DNA of 35,972 nt. Source: Alphaproteobacteria bacterium (lineage in GTDB: Bacteria > Pseudomonadota > Alphaproteobacteria > Rhizobiales > Beijerinckiaceae). A program made the translations under genes and the position numbers. Position 1 is the stretch's first letter, and the number at the start of each line of letters is the position of its first letter. Below the pieces are notes generated by a model. It saw only the letters and a list, made by a program, of their open reading frames with translations, was not told the DNA's origin and ran no database searches. The DNA lies in contig JAJPHH010000207.1 in the NCBI GenBank assembly GCA_021325385.1, positions 1 to 35,972 of the forward strand, in the 5' to 3' direction. Of this stretch, positions 8,118 through 15,817 are shown piece after piece.

Positions 8118-8471
8118 CTAGGTCGAGGCGCCGCCTTGCTCGGCCCTGCCCTCCGTCTCCGCCAGGAACAGCGCAGAGTGAGCATAAGCGGCGCCGGCGC
8201 GCATTTCCGCGGCCACCCAAACCGCCTCCATCAATTCGGCTTCGGTCGCGCCATGCCGAAGCGCAGCCTTGGTATGGCCTCTGATGCAATACGGGCATTG
8301 CGTCACATGCGCCGCCGCCACCGCGATCAGCTGCTTCGTTTTGGCCGGCAGCGCGCCGTCGGCGAAGACGGATCGGCTGAATTCCTGGAACGCCGCTTCG
8401 GCAGCGGGAGCGAGCTTGGCGCGCCGCTCGGCGAGAGCGCGGGACGGCGCAGGGTAAAGCGACTCTGTCAT
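8118..8471 (-). CDS. AhpD-like / carboxymuconolactone decarboxylase family protein
   Basis: A 117-residue helical protein of the AhpD-like family. Its core TQCPYCIRGHTKAALRHGAT carries the CxxC plus histidine motif of alkylhydroperoxidase D-type enzymes, which reduce peroxides or act in thiol relay. The start at 8471 is fixed by a strong GGAGG eight bases upstream. The gene lies 52 bases before regB on the same strand, so it may be cotranscribed with the redox regulator pair. The exact substrate cannot be read from the sequence; a decarboxylase-like activity is less likely because the cysteine pair is intact. Confidence 0.88.
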   Translation of the reverse strand: MTESLYPAPSRALAERRAKLAPAAEAAFQEFSRSVFADGALPAKTKQLIAVAAAHVTQCPYCIRGHTKAALRHGATEAELMEAVWVAAEMRAGAAYAHSALFLAETEGRAEQGGAST

Positions 8472-8652
8472 AATGGGCCTCCTCGCAAATTCAGATCGGT
8501 GAGGAATCGAGTCGGGCGGGCAAGGGTTCCGAGCGTTCGGGGCGCCGGCTGCAGTCGAGACGGGTCCGGCGCCTCGCAAATCTTTGAAGACAATCCGCGG
8601 ATTTGTGGAGCAAAATGCGCGGGGAAGCCATCGCATGGACCTGGGAGGAAAC

Positions 8653-9891
8653 GTGATCAACGCCGTGAGCGATCCTGAAGCCGTCGGCATGAACGGCAAG
8701 CGCCTCGAGCGCATCAAGCCGGCGATGCAGTCCTATATCGATCGCGGCGTCTATTCCGGCATCGTCACGCTCGTCGCGCGGCGCGGCAAGCTCGTCCAAG
8801 CCGAGCAGGTCGGCTGGCGCGACAGGGAAGCGCAGACGCCGATGGCCGCCGATACGATTTTCCGGCTTTATTCGATGACCAAGCCGATCGTCTCGACGGC
8901 GCTGATGACTCTCCTCGAAGAGGGCCGCTTTCGGCTGATCGACCCCGTCGCGAATTACATCCCCGCCTTCGGCCGCGTGAAGGCGATGACCGCTTATGGC
9001 GGGCTCGCCGATCCCGCGCGCCCGATCGCCATTCGCGATCTGCTGACGCATACGAGCGGGCTGACCTACCATTTCCTCGAAGACTCGCCGGTTTGCCGAC
9101 TCTATGACAAGGGAAAGCTCCTCCAACCGGATTGCTCGCTGGCGGACGGCGTCGAGGATCTCGCCAGCTTCCCGCTCGCCTTCCAGCCGGGCGAGCGCTG
9201 GCATTACAGTCTCGGCATCGACGTCGTCGGCCGGTTGATCGAAGTGATTTCCGGCCGCTCGCTCGGCGATTTCCTGCGCGAGCGCATTTTCGCCCCGCTT
9301 GGCATGAGCGACACGGCGTTCGGCGTCCCGCCTGAAAAGCGAAATCGCGTGGCGGCGATGTATGGCCGCCCGGACATTCTCCTGCCGGGCAACACCTCGC
9401 CGCGAGCTTTGGCGGCGTGGCGCGAGGGCTTCAATCAGCGCATCGACGTTTCCGCCACCTATCCGGTCGACAAGCCGGACATTTTCCAGCGCGGCGGCCA
9501 TGGCCTATTTGGAACCGCGGGCGATTACCTGCGCTTCGCCCAGATGCTGCTCGATGGCGGCGCGTTGGACGGCGCGCGGATCATCGGCCGCAAGACCCTC
9601 GCCCTGATGCACGCCAATCATGCGCCGCCGTCGCTGCTCCCGCTCGAGATCGCCGGCCTGCCGATCTTGGGCTACGGCTTCGGCCTCGGCTCGCGCGTGG
9701 CGATGGACGTCGCGCAAATCGGCGCGCCAGGCTCGGTCGGCGAATTCGGCTGGGCCGGCGCGGCCAAAACGCATTATTGGGTCGATCCGCAAGAGCAGAT
9801 CGCGGCGGTTTTCATGACCCAGTCGATGCTGAGCTACGATCTGCCCGAGCTCGATCTCAGGGCTTTGGTCTACCAGGCGATCGAGGATTGA
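8653..9891 (+). CDS. Serine hydrolase of the beta-lactamase class C / esterase family
   Basis: A 412-residue protein of the beta-lactamase/penicillin-binding-like fold (COG1680). The nucleophile motif S-M-T-K lies at residues 74-77 (FRLYSMTKPIVS), followed by RDLLTHTSGLTYHF and the second conserved block ERWHYSLGIDVVGRLIEVISG, then FGWAGAAKTHYWVDP near the end. Family members are mostly esterases or D-amino-acid peptidases rather than true beta-lactamases. No signal peptide is seen, so the enzyme is probably cytoplasmic. The GTG at 8653 is chosen because GGGAGG lies seven bases upstream; the in-frame ATGs at 8584 and 8635 have no good ribosome site and precede weakly conserved sequence. Confidence 0.88.
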   Translation: MINAVSDPEAVGMNGKRLERIKPAMQSYIDRGVYSGIVTLVARRGKLVQAEQVGWRDREAQTPMAADTIFRLYSMTKPIVSTALMTLLEEGRFRLIDPVANYIPAFGRVKAMTAYGGLADPARPIAIRDLLTHTSGLTYHFLEDSPVCRLYDKGKLLQPDCSLADGVEDLASFPLAFQPGERWHYSLGIDVVGRLIEVISGRSLGDFLRERIFAPLGMSDTAFGVPPEKRNRVAAMYGRPDILLPGNTSPRALAAWREGFNQRIDVSATYPVDKPDIFQRGGHGLFGTAGDYLRFAQMLLDGGALDGARIIGRKTLALMHANHAPPSLLPLEIAGLPILGYGFGLGSRVAMDVAQIGAPGSVGEFGWAGAAKTHYWVDPQEQIAAVFMTQSMLSYDLPELDLRALVYQAIED

Positions 9892-9932
9892 TGCTCGGTT
9901 GCAAGCAGCGCCTTCGCGCGTCAGCCTGAAAT

Positions 9933-10018
9933 GTCATTCCCGCGAAAAAGCGGTAATCCAGGGAGATCTATCCGGCAAGCGCGGAGGCTTCCTGGATTCC
10001 CGCTTGCGCGGGAATGAC
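9933..10018. repeat. Palindromic repeat of the GTCATTCCCGCG type
   Basis: Inverted arms GTCATTCCCGCG (9933-9944) and CGCGGGAATGAC (10007-10018), with further internal pairing through AATCCAGG and CCTGGATT. The element lies between two convergent genes and may serve as a bidirectional transcription end. The right arm recurs at 303-320. Confidence 0.75.
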
Positions 10019-10043
10019 AAGGAGCAATTACAGGCCGCCTACT

Positions 10044-10574
10044 CTACTCCACCTTCTCGTCCGGGTAGACGCCCCACAGCTCGACCTGCTGGATATAGCC
10101 GTCGAAGCCCTCGCCTTCGATTCGGCACCATTGGCCGTCGCAGGTCCGGATATTGCCGATCACGCCCGATTGCAGCGTCGCCACCTGGTCGGATTTGAGA
10201 TTGGGGCGCGCGTAGAGCGGAAACGTCTTGCCCTGCTTGCCCGGCCCGACCAAGGCGGTGCGGCGCCCGGAGAGGAGCGAGTGGAGCACCCAGCCTTCGG
10301 TCCCTTCCGAATCCCGGATTTTTCGCCACGTGTCGAATTCGGCGGTGATTTCGACCGGCAGGCCGGCGCGCTGGAAGACCCAAATGGTCGGATGATCTTT
10401 TGAAGGCCCCTCGCGCAAATTGACGCGATCCGTCTTCAGGCTGACATAGCGCGGCACCATCCGTCCGGTCACCGCGCCGATCTGCTGAGCCTGGGCGAAA
10501 GGCGAGACAATCGCCGCGAGAATCAAGGCGGCGAGGAGGCGCGCGACCGAGGGGGAATTGCAAAAAAGGCGCAT
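10044..10574 (-). CDS. Secreted SH3-domain protein
   Basis: A 176-residue protein with a signal peptide (residues 1-29, ending PFAQAQ). The mature part holds two bacterial SH3-like segments: VSLKTDRVNLREGPSKDHPT with WVFQRAGLPVEITAEF and a second, starting TFPLYARPNLKSDQVATLQS. Such domains bind cell-wall peptides or regulate envelope enzymes. WRKIRD, GWVLHSLL and QWCRIEGEGFDGYI are typical SH3b strands. The start at 10574 is chosen because the sequence upstream is arginine-rich and not secretory. It is divergent from the hydroxyacid dehydrogenase. The molecular partner is unknown. Confidence 0.85.
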   Translation of the reverse strand: MRLFCNSPSVARLLAALILAAIVSPFAQAQQIGAVTGRMVPRYVSLKTDRVNLREGPSKDHPTIWVFQRAGLPVEITAEFDTWRKIRDSEGTEGWVLHSLLSGRRTALVGPGKQGKTFPLYARPNLKSDQVATLQSGVIGNIRTCDGQWCRIEGEGFDGYIQQVELWGVYPDEKVE

Positions 10575-10834
10575 GTTTCGGCGTTTCCGCGTCCTTGGCG
10601 CGCGCGACCCGCGGTCCTTGTCTTTGCTCCGTCTTCTGCTAGAGAGGCCTGAAGACGGCGATCGGCCGCGGGCTTTCGAGCTTGTCGTCCATCTGCGGCC
10701 GTTACGCTTAATGAGACGTAAAGGCGATTGGAAGAGCCGCAACGAATCGCAGCGCGTTTCGAATTTGCAACAGGCCGGCGATCCGGCTTGTGCAGGATCG
10801 GCAAACCTACGAGCAATTCTAAAGGCCGCGTTGA

Positions 10835-11830
10835 ATGACCAAGAGGAAACTCCTCGTCGTTGTGACGCGGAAATTGCCCGAGCGGATCGAAACGCGCATG
10901 CGCGAATTGTTCGACGCCAGGCTCAATCTCGACGACAAGCCGATGAGCGGCCCCGAACTCGCCGCGGCGATGCGCGAAGCCGACGTGCTGGTGCCGACGG
11001 TCACCGATCGAATCGATGCCGGCCTGATCGCGCAAGCCGGCGAGCAGATGAAGCTCATCGCCAATTTCGGCAACGGCGTCGACAATATCGACGTGATCTC
11101 GGCGACGCGGCGCGGCATCATCGTGACCAACACGCCGGGCGTGCTCACCGAAGACACCGCGGACATGACCATGGCGCTGATCCTGTCGACGGCGCGCCGG
11201 CTCGCCGAAGGCGCCAGGATCATCCCCAACGGCGAATGGCCGGGCTGGTCTCCGACTTGGATGCTCGGCCGCCGGATTACCGGCAAGCGCCTCGGCATTG
11301 TCGGCATGGGCCGCATTGGCCAGGCTTTGGCGCGGCGCGCCCGCGCCTTCGGCCTCTCGATCCATTATCACAACCGGCGGCGCGTCGCGGCCGAGATCGA
11401 AGAGCCGCTGGAGGCGACCTATTGGGAATCGCTCGACCAGATGCTGGCGCGCATGGACATCGTCTCGGTCAATTGCCCGCACACGCCCGCGACCTATCAT
11501 CTCTTGTCGGCGCGCCGGCTGAAATATCTCCGGCCGGAGGCGATCGTGGTCAATACCGCGCGCGGCGAAGTGATCGACGAAAACGCGCTCGCCCGCATGC
11601 TCGAAGCGGGCGAGCTCGCCGGCGCCGGGCTCGACGTGTTCGAGCGCGAGCCGGCCGTCTCGGATAAGCTCGTCAAGCTCGCCGCAGCAGGCAAGGTCAC
11701 GCTATTGCCGCATATGGGTTCGGCCACGCATGAGGGCCGCAACGATATGGGCGAGAAGGTGATCGTCAACATCCGCACCTTCATGGACGGCCACCGGCCG
11801 CCGGATCGCGTGCTGCCGAGCATGCTATAG
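10835..11830 (+). CDS. D-2-hydroxyacid dehydrogenase (glyoxylate/hydroxypyruvate reductase type)
   Basis: A 331-residue NAD(P)-dependent dehydrogenase of the D-isomer family, likely reducing glyoxylate or hydroxypyruvate. The substrate domain shows IANFGNGVDNIDV; the Rossmann domain has the fingerprint GIVGMGRIGQALARRARAFG near residue 155. The catalytic triad is visible as arginine in VVNTARGEVID (near 241), glutamate in LDVFEREPA (near 270) and histidine in LLPHMGSAT (near 292). Length fits GyaR/HprA enzymes. A weak ribosome site (AAAGG) lies ahead of the ATG. In methylotrophs and photorespiring bacteria these enzymes feed one- and two-carbon metabolism; the physiological substrate here is not proven. 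Confidence 0.9.
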   Translation: MTKRKLLVVVTRKLPERIETRMRELFDARLNLDDKPMSGPELAAAMREADVLVPTVTDRIDAGLIAQAGEQMKLIANFGNGVDNIDVISATRRGIIVTNTPGVLTEDTADMTMALILSTARRLAEGARIIPNGEWPGWSPTWMLGRRITGKRLGIVGMGRIGQALARRARAFGLSIHYHNRRRVAAEIEEPLEATYWESLDQMLARMDIVSVNCPHTPATYHLLSARRLKYLRPEAIVVNTARGEVIDENALARMLEAGELAGAGLDVFEREPAVSDKLVKLAAAGKVTLLPHMGSATHEGRNDMGEKVIVNIRTFMDGHRPPDRVLPSML

Positions 11831-12018
11831 GGCGAGCGGCGGGCGTTTACGCCGCGCCGCGCCTCCGCCGCGTGACTCAAGCCGGCTTACGCCGCAGCCT
11901 TGCAAATCGTCCGCGCCGTGCGCATCTAAGCTGAACGGTCGCGTTACGAGCCTTGCGAGAACTTTATGACGGCTTCGGCCGTTATAGAAGCGCGGCGTTT
12001 GTGATGAGGGGTCGTTCG

Positions 12019-12684
12019 ATGAGTCGAGCAAAACTCGCCCTGCTCTCTTCGGTTTTGCTCGCGAGCGCGACGCTGCCGGCCCAGGCGGACATCCTCATCA
12101 AGATCGACCAGTCGACGCAGCGCATGAGCGTCGATGTCGACGGCCGACATCTCTATGATTGGCGCGTCTCGACCGGAAGGCCAGGCTACGATACGCCGGA
12201 CGGCGTGTTCCGGCCCAATCGGATGGACGCGGACCATTTTTCGGACGAATATGACAGCGCTCCCATGCCGCATGCGATCTTTTTCGATCTGCACGGCCAC
12301 GCCATCCATGGCAGCTACGATCCGATTGGCCATCCGGCCGCTTCGCATGGCTGCGTCAGGCTCGACCCCGCCAACGCCGCCAAGCTGTTCGACCTCGTCA
12401 AGCAGCAGGGCATGGCCAAGACCACGGTCGAGATCACCGGCGACGTGACGGTCGCGCTGCGCAATTTGAAATCCGGGCCGAACGTGAAAACCGCGCGCAG
12501 ACAGCAATTGCCGAGCGGGCCAGACGCAAGCTGGGACGACGACGCCCAGCAGGTCGGCTCATACGACCCTCAGGTCGGCTCATATGACCCGCAGGTCGGT
12601 TCGTACGATCGTTACGGCTACGCCGCGCCGCAGCCCAACTTTCCCGCCTCCGGCGATTATGCGGCGCCCCAGCAAGGCTGGTAG
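12019..12684 (+). CDS. L,D-transpeptidase with C-terminal tandem repeats
   Basis: A 221-residue secreted enzyme of the YkuD family, which forms 3-3 crosslinks in peptidoglycan or attaches proteins to it. A signal peptide (residues 1-23) is followed by the catalytic domain. The signature SHGCVRLDP puts the nucleophile cysteine at residue 112, and the histidines of HAIHGSYDPIGHPA precede it. The C-terminus has three 7-residue repeats, QVGSYDP/R (12550-12612), and a proline- and glutamine-rich tail ending PQQGW. The start at 12019 follows GAGGGG by seven bases; an in-frame ATG at 12004 is less well placed. Confidence 0.9.
   Translation: MSRAKLALLSSVLLASATLPAQADILIKIDQSTQRMSVDVDGRHLYDWRVSTGRPGYDTPDGVFRPNRMDADHFSDEYDSAPMPHAIFFDLHGHAIHGSYDPIGHPAASHGCVRLDPANAAKLFDLVKQQGMAKTTVEITGDVTVALRNLKSGPNVKTARRQQLPSGPDASWDDDAQQVGSYDPQVGSYDPQVGSYDRYGYAAPQPNFPASGDYAAPQQGW
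12550..12612 (+). repeat. Three 21-bp tandem repeats inside the L,D-transpeptidase gene
   Basis: Units 12550-12570, 12571-12591 and 12592-12612 each encode Q-V-G-S-Y-D followed by P, P and R. The first two differ at two silent positions and the third at a few more, so the array is an in-frame duplication that has partly diverged. It lies in the disordered tail after the catalytic domain. Confidence 0.9.
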
Positions 12685-12755
12685 GCGCCGCGGGCCGAAG
12701 GAGCGGGTCGCGCGTTTTCCGCGCGAAAGCGCATCGCAGCGAGGCGCGGCTTCTC

Positions 12756-13187
12756 TCAATTGACCGGATAGACCGGGCCGGCGCCGCCGGTATTCGGCCA
12801 GGCCATCGAGCCGCCGAAATGCAGGTCGGCGCCGTTCGCGTCTTCGATCTGGATGTACTGGACGCCGTTGGGCGCTTGCATCAGATAAAACGTCCAGCCG
12901 GTCCGCTTGTCGTGATAGGGCTTGGGCAGAGGCTTGACCAGTTTCGGCGGCTTCACGACCGGCTTCTTCGGCTTGTAAGGAACCCAATCGCCGTTCTCGT
13001 CGATGACGGAAATGCCCTGGCCGGGCTTGGGCGGCGGATCATAGGGCTTCCAGCCGCCCTTGCCGTCGTCGACCTGGATGGTCGAGCGATTGTCCATCGA
13101 CGGCTCGGCGCGAACGCTCGAAGCGTTCGAAGCGAGCGCCGCGGCGAAAGCGCCGATCACGGCCGCTGTCTTGATCATGCTGCGCAT
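12756..13187 (-). CDS. Small secreted protein, proline/lysine-rich linker
   Basis: A 143-residue protein with a signal peptide (residues 1-28, ending SSVRAEP). The middle is rich in proline and lysine (PYKPKKPVVKPPKLVKPLPK). The tail contains TGWTFYLMQAPNGVQYIQIE and ends near AGPVYPVN. I recognise no domain family. AGGAG seven bases upstream supports the start at 13187. The leader and first mature residues (RAEPSMDN) closely match those of the divergent neighbour at 13423, while the rest is unrelated, suggesting the two genes share a duplicated export leader. Function unknown; envelope location inferred. Confidence 0.75.
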   Translation of the reverse strand: MRSMIKTAAVIGAFAAALASNASSVRAEPSMDNRSTIQVDDGKGGWKPYDPPPKPGQGISVIDENGDWVPYKPKKPVVKPPKLVKPLPKPYHDKRTGWTFYLMQAPNGVQYIQIEDANGADLHFGGSMAWPNTGGAGPVYPVN

Positions 13188-13422
13188 GGTCGAATCTCCT
13201 GTCGAATGAGGAAAGCCGGTCCCGGCTCCCGAGCGTTGGTCGCGGCGGCGGCTCGGACGGTTCAAACGCGGCGAAAATTTTTCGAATCGCCGGCCGAACC
13301 GGCGCCGTTCTCCGGCGCCTTCTGAAAAAAATTCCGACCGCATGAACCGAACGCCGCAATCTCTCGACCAACGGCCGGAAGCCGCTGGCTTCAAGCACCC
13401 TCGAGCTGATTGGGAGATGACG

Positions 13423-13842
13423 ATGAGCACAATGACCAAGTCCGCGTTGATCGGCGCCTGCATTTTCGCGGCCGCCAGTTTCGCGGCGTCCGGCCTTCGC
13501 GCCGAGCCGTCGATGGATCACACGCCGCAGCCGCCGATCGCGCAGACGCCGAAGGGCGGGTCATGCGTGGCGACGAGCACGCGGGAAAAGGAGATCGAGC
13601 GGCTCAAGAAAAGCATCGAGCGCCGGAAGAAGCATATCGCGCGGCTGAAGGAGCATATCGCCGACAAGCAGAAGAAGATCGACGAGCTGAAGAATTCGAA
13701 GGACAAGTTCATCGACAATCGCGTCGGCGAGCTCGAGCGCGACATCTGGCTCAACCAGCAGGAGCTGCAGAACGAAGAATCAGATCTCAATTGGGAGGAA
13801 AAGCGCCTACAGGGCCTCGAATCGGGCGAATGGGGATGTTGA
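13423..13842 (+). CDS. Small secreted coiled-coil protein
   Basis: A 139-residue protein with a signal peptide ending near ASGLRAEP. The mature part begins PSMDHTPQPP and then, from about residue 48, forms one long charged coiled coil rich in Lys, Glu, Arg and Ile with heptad spacing (EIERLKKSIERRKKHIARLK). It ends LESGEWGC, and a second cysteine sits at the coil start (GGSCVATS). GGGAG six bases upstream selects the ATG at 13423. It is followed by an overlapping membrane-protein gene and then the ECF sigma pair. No family is recognised; a periplasmic spacer or envelope-stress protein is an inference. Confidence 0.75.
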   Translation: MSTMTKSALIGACIFAAASFAASGLRAEPSMDHTPQPPIAQTPKGGSCVATSTREKEIERLKKSIERRKKHIARLKEHIADKQKKIDELKNSKDKFIDNRVGELERDIWLNQQELQNEESDLNWEEKRLQGLESGEWGC

Positions 13843-14294
13843 TCTCCGGCAGAGGCGCGCCAAGCGACCGCAGGTCTCGCGAGATCAGGCGTTGGTTGGG
13901 CTACGCCCGAGCGACGCTTCTCCTGCTGATGGTCGGCGACGGGATGGCCGCCAATCTCGCGAGGCAGGCCAAGGCGCCGCTCGCCGCGCCGCTGTTCTTC
14001 GCCGGCCTTGGCCTTTTGCTGCTGCTCGCGCTGCCCGATCTTGTCGAGTTCGCTCTCGTGCGGCTCCGCGTTCTCGCCAAGGCGAAGCCCCGGAAGGAGG
14101 CGCCGGCCATCGAAGCGATCTTCGAGCCGCCGCCGATCGAGCGCAAGGCCTACGAAGACCGCAAGGCCGAGGATTGCGGCGCGCGGCCATCGCTCTTGCA
14201 GATCCAGGGCGGCGACCTCCCGGCCTCGCTCGCTCATGGCGCGCGCATGTCCTGGTACGTGCCGCCCGCGGAGACCGATAAGCCCGAGCATTGA
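13836..14294 (+). CDS. Small membrane protein, unknown family
   Basis: A 152-residue protein with two hydrophobic segments (about residues 26-42 and 48-75) and a long cytoplasmic-looking tail rich in Glu, Pro and Lys, containing AIEAIFEPPPIERKAYEDRK. Its ATG overlaps the TGA of the coiled-coil gene (ATGTTGA) with GGGG just upstream, which argues for coupled translation and a real gene. No family is recognised. It lies 180 bases before the ECF sigma gene on the same strand, so it may belong to that unit. Confidence 0.6.
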   Translation: MLISGRGAPSDRRSREIRRWLGYARATLLLLMVGDGMAANLARQAKAPLAAPLFFAGLGLLLLLALPDLVEFALVRLRVLAKAKPRKEAPAIEAIFEPPPIERKAYEDRKAEDCGARPSLLQIQGGDLPASLAHGARMSWYVPPAETDKPEH

Positions 14295-14474
14295 TGGGCG
14301 CCTCGCCGGGGTCGCGCCGGCGGCGCGGGGTTGCGGCGCCGCCTCTGCTCGAACGCCAAGCCGACCTGCGCATGGCGCCCCCAGCGGCGGCCCCACGATT
14401 CTTCTTGCCTGTTCGATGTGAACCTTCCACGCTGCTCGGGCGACCAAGAAGGGAGCGCCGGGGGCGCTTGGGGC

Positions 14475-15029
14475 ATGGAGTCCGACGAGAGGCTGATCGC
14501 CCGCTTGAGAGGCGGCGACAAGCTGGCGTTGCAGGCGCTCTATGCGCGCCACAACGTCAAAATTCATCGCTTCGTCTTGCGGCTCGTCCGCGACGAAGGT
14601 GCGGCGGAGGATGTCGTGAGCGAAGTATTCGTCGATCTTTGGCGCAATCCCGCCGCCTTCGAGGGACGTTCGGAAGTCTCGACCTGGCTGTTGGCGATCG
14701 CTCGCAACAAAGCCTGGTCGCTGCTGCGCAAAAAGAAGGACGGCGAGATCGAGGACGAGGCCCTGGCGGCGATCGAGGACGACAGCGACAATCCCGAAAT
14801 CGTCGCGCAGAAGAAGAGCAAGGGCGAATTGTTGCGCGCCTGTCTCGAGCGTCTGAGCGCCGAGCATCGCGAGGTGATCGATCTCGTCTACTATCATGAC
14901 AAGTCGGTCGAGGAAGTGGCCGAAATCGTCGGCGTCCCCGAAGGCACGGTGAAGACGAGGATGTTTCACGCCCGCAAGAAGCTGGCCGAAATCGCCCGCG
15001 CCGCGGGCGTCGATCGAGGATGGCCATGA
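14475..15029 (+). CDS. ECF-type RNA polymerase sigma factor
   Basis: A 184-residue extracytoplasmic-function sigma factor. Region 2 (about residues 10-80) shows DKLALQALYARHNVKIHRFV, then AAEDVVSEVFVDLWRNPAAF and STWLLAIARNKAWSLLRKKK. Region 4 (about 120-175) shows LSAEHREVIDLVYYHDKSVE and the helix-turn-helix VGVPEGTVKTRMFHARKKLA. It directs RNA polymerase to stress promoters. The stop overlaps the next gene's start (ATGA), which encodes its likely anti-sigma partner. The start at 14475 gives a normal ECF N-terminus; further upstream sequence is not conserved in style. Confidence 0.92.
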   Translation: MESDERLIARLRGGDKLALQALYARHNVKIHRFVLRLVRDEGAAEDVVSEVFVDLWRNPAAFEGRSEVSTWLLAIARNKAWSLLRKKKDGEIEDEALAAIEDDSDNPEIVAQKKSKGELLRACLERLSAEHREVIDLVYYHDKSVEEVAEIVGVPEGTVKTRMFHARKKLAEIARAAGVDRGWP

Positions 15030-15703
15030 CCCGCGAAGACGATATCCGCGAGATCGAAGAGCTGCTGCCCTGGTACGCGACGGGGAAGCTTGGCGCGAGC
15101 GAGAAGCGCCGCGTCGAGGAGGCGCTGTCCCGCGAACCCAAGCTGCGCGCGAGCTTGGCGACGATCCGCGAGGATATCGACGAGACGGTGGCGCTGAACC
15201 AGACCTTGCCCGGCCCGCGTCCGGCCGCGCTCCACCGGATCATGGCCGCGGTCGAGGGCGAGCCGCGGCGGGAGGGCGCGCTCGCGCGCCTGACCGGACC
15301 GATCGCGCGTTTGGCGACGCGCCTCAGCCGAAGCGCGATGGCCTCGCCGCGCGCCTTCGCCTTCGCGGTCTTCGCCGCGGCGATCGTCGTGATCGGCGAA
15401 AGCGCGGCGATCGTCTCGCTGCTGCCTCATGCCGGCCAGACCTATTCGACCGCCTCGCAAGAACGCCCGGCGACGAGCGGAGGGGCTTTCCTGCTCGTCG
15501 GCTTCGCGCCGGACGCGACGGCGCGACAGATCGCGGACTTGCTGCAGCAAAAGAACGCCGTCATCGTCGACGGCCCGCGCAGCGGCCTTTACCGCATCCG
15601 CATCGGCGACAACTCGATGAGCAAGGAGCAGCGCGACGCGGCGCTCGCCGCCTGGCGCGCCGCGCCGATCGTCCGCACGGCGCTGCCGGCGGCGGAGCGG
15701 TGA
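15026..15703 (+). CDS. Membrane anti-sigma factor
   Basis: A 225-residue single-pass membrane protein that should hold the adjacent ECF sigma factor inactive. The cytoplasmic N-terminus begins with EIEELLPWYATGKLGASEKR, the anti-sigma helix bundle, which lacks the zinc-binding His-Cys-Cys residues. A membrane segment spans about residues 110-133 (FAFAVFAAAIVVIGESAAIV). The periplasmic part, starting near SQERPATSGGAFLLVGFAPD, resembles a small alpha/beta domain. GAGG and six bases precede the ATG at 15026, which overlaps the sigma stop; another in-frame ATG at 15020 is possible. Confidence 0.87.
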   Translation: MTREDDIREIEELLPWYATGKLGASEKRRVEEALSREPKLRASLATIREDIDETVALNQTLPGPRPAALHRIMAAVEGEPRREGALARLTGPIARLATRLSRSAMASPRAFAFAVFAAAIVVIGESAAIVSLLPHAGQTYSTASQERPATSGGAFLLVGFAPDATARQIADLLQQKNAVIVDGPRSGLYRIRIGDNSMSKEQRDAALAAWRAAPIVRTALPAAER

Positions 15704-15786
15704 GGCGCGGAGAACGCGTCGCCGTCGAAAGGGCCGCGCTTCTGTTCCTTATGGCGACAGAGCAGTTTGTCCTATACGTGAACGCC

Positions 15787-15804
15787 GCGGCGCCACGCCG
15801 GCCG
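15787..15804 (-). repeat. Terminal fragment of the structured repeat
   Basis: Eighteen bases, GCGGCGCCACGCCGGCCG, match exactly the conserved outer end of the structured repeat as seen at 34381-34398. The fragment lies between the convergent anti-sigma and methyltransferase genes, with nothing else of the repeat nearby. In GC-rich DNA this could be chance, so it is listed with low confidence. Confidence 0.3.
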
Positions 15805-15817
15805 GCCGTCGTCGCAG

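Noticed and set aside
13301-13319. GGCGCC-N7-GGCGCC hairpin between the two divergent secreted-protein genes
   Set aside because: No T run and no obvious operator symmetry beyond the six-base palindrome; such short GC palindromes are common here.
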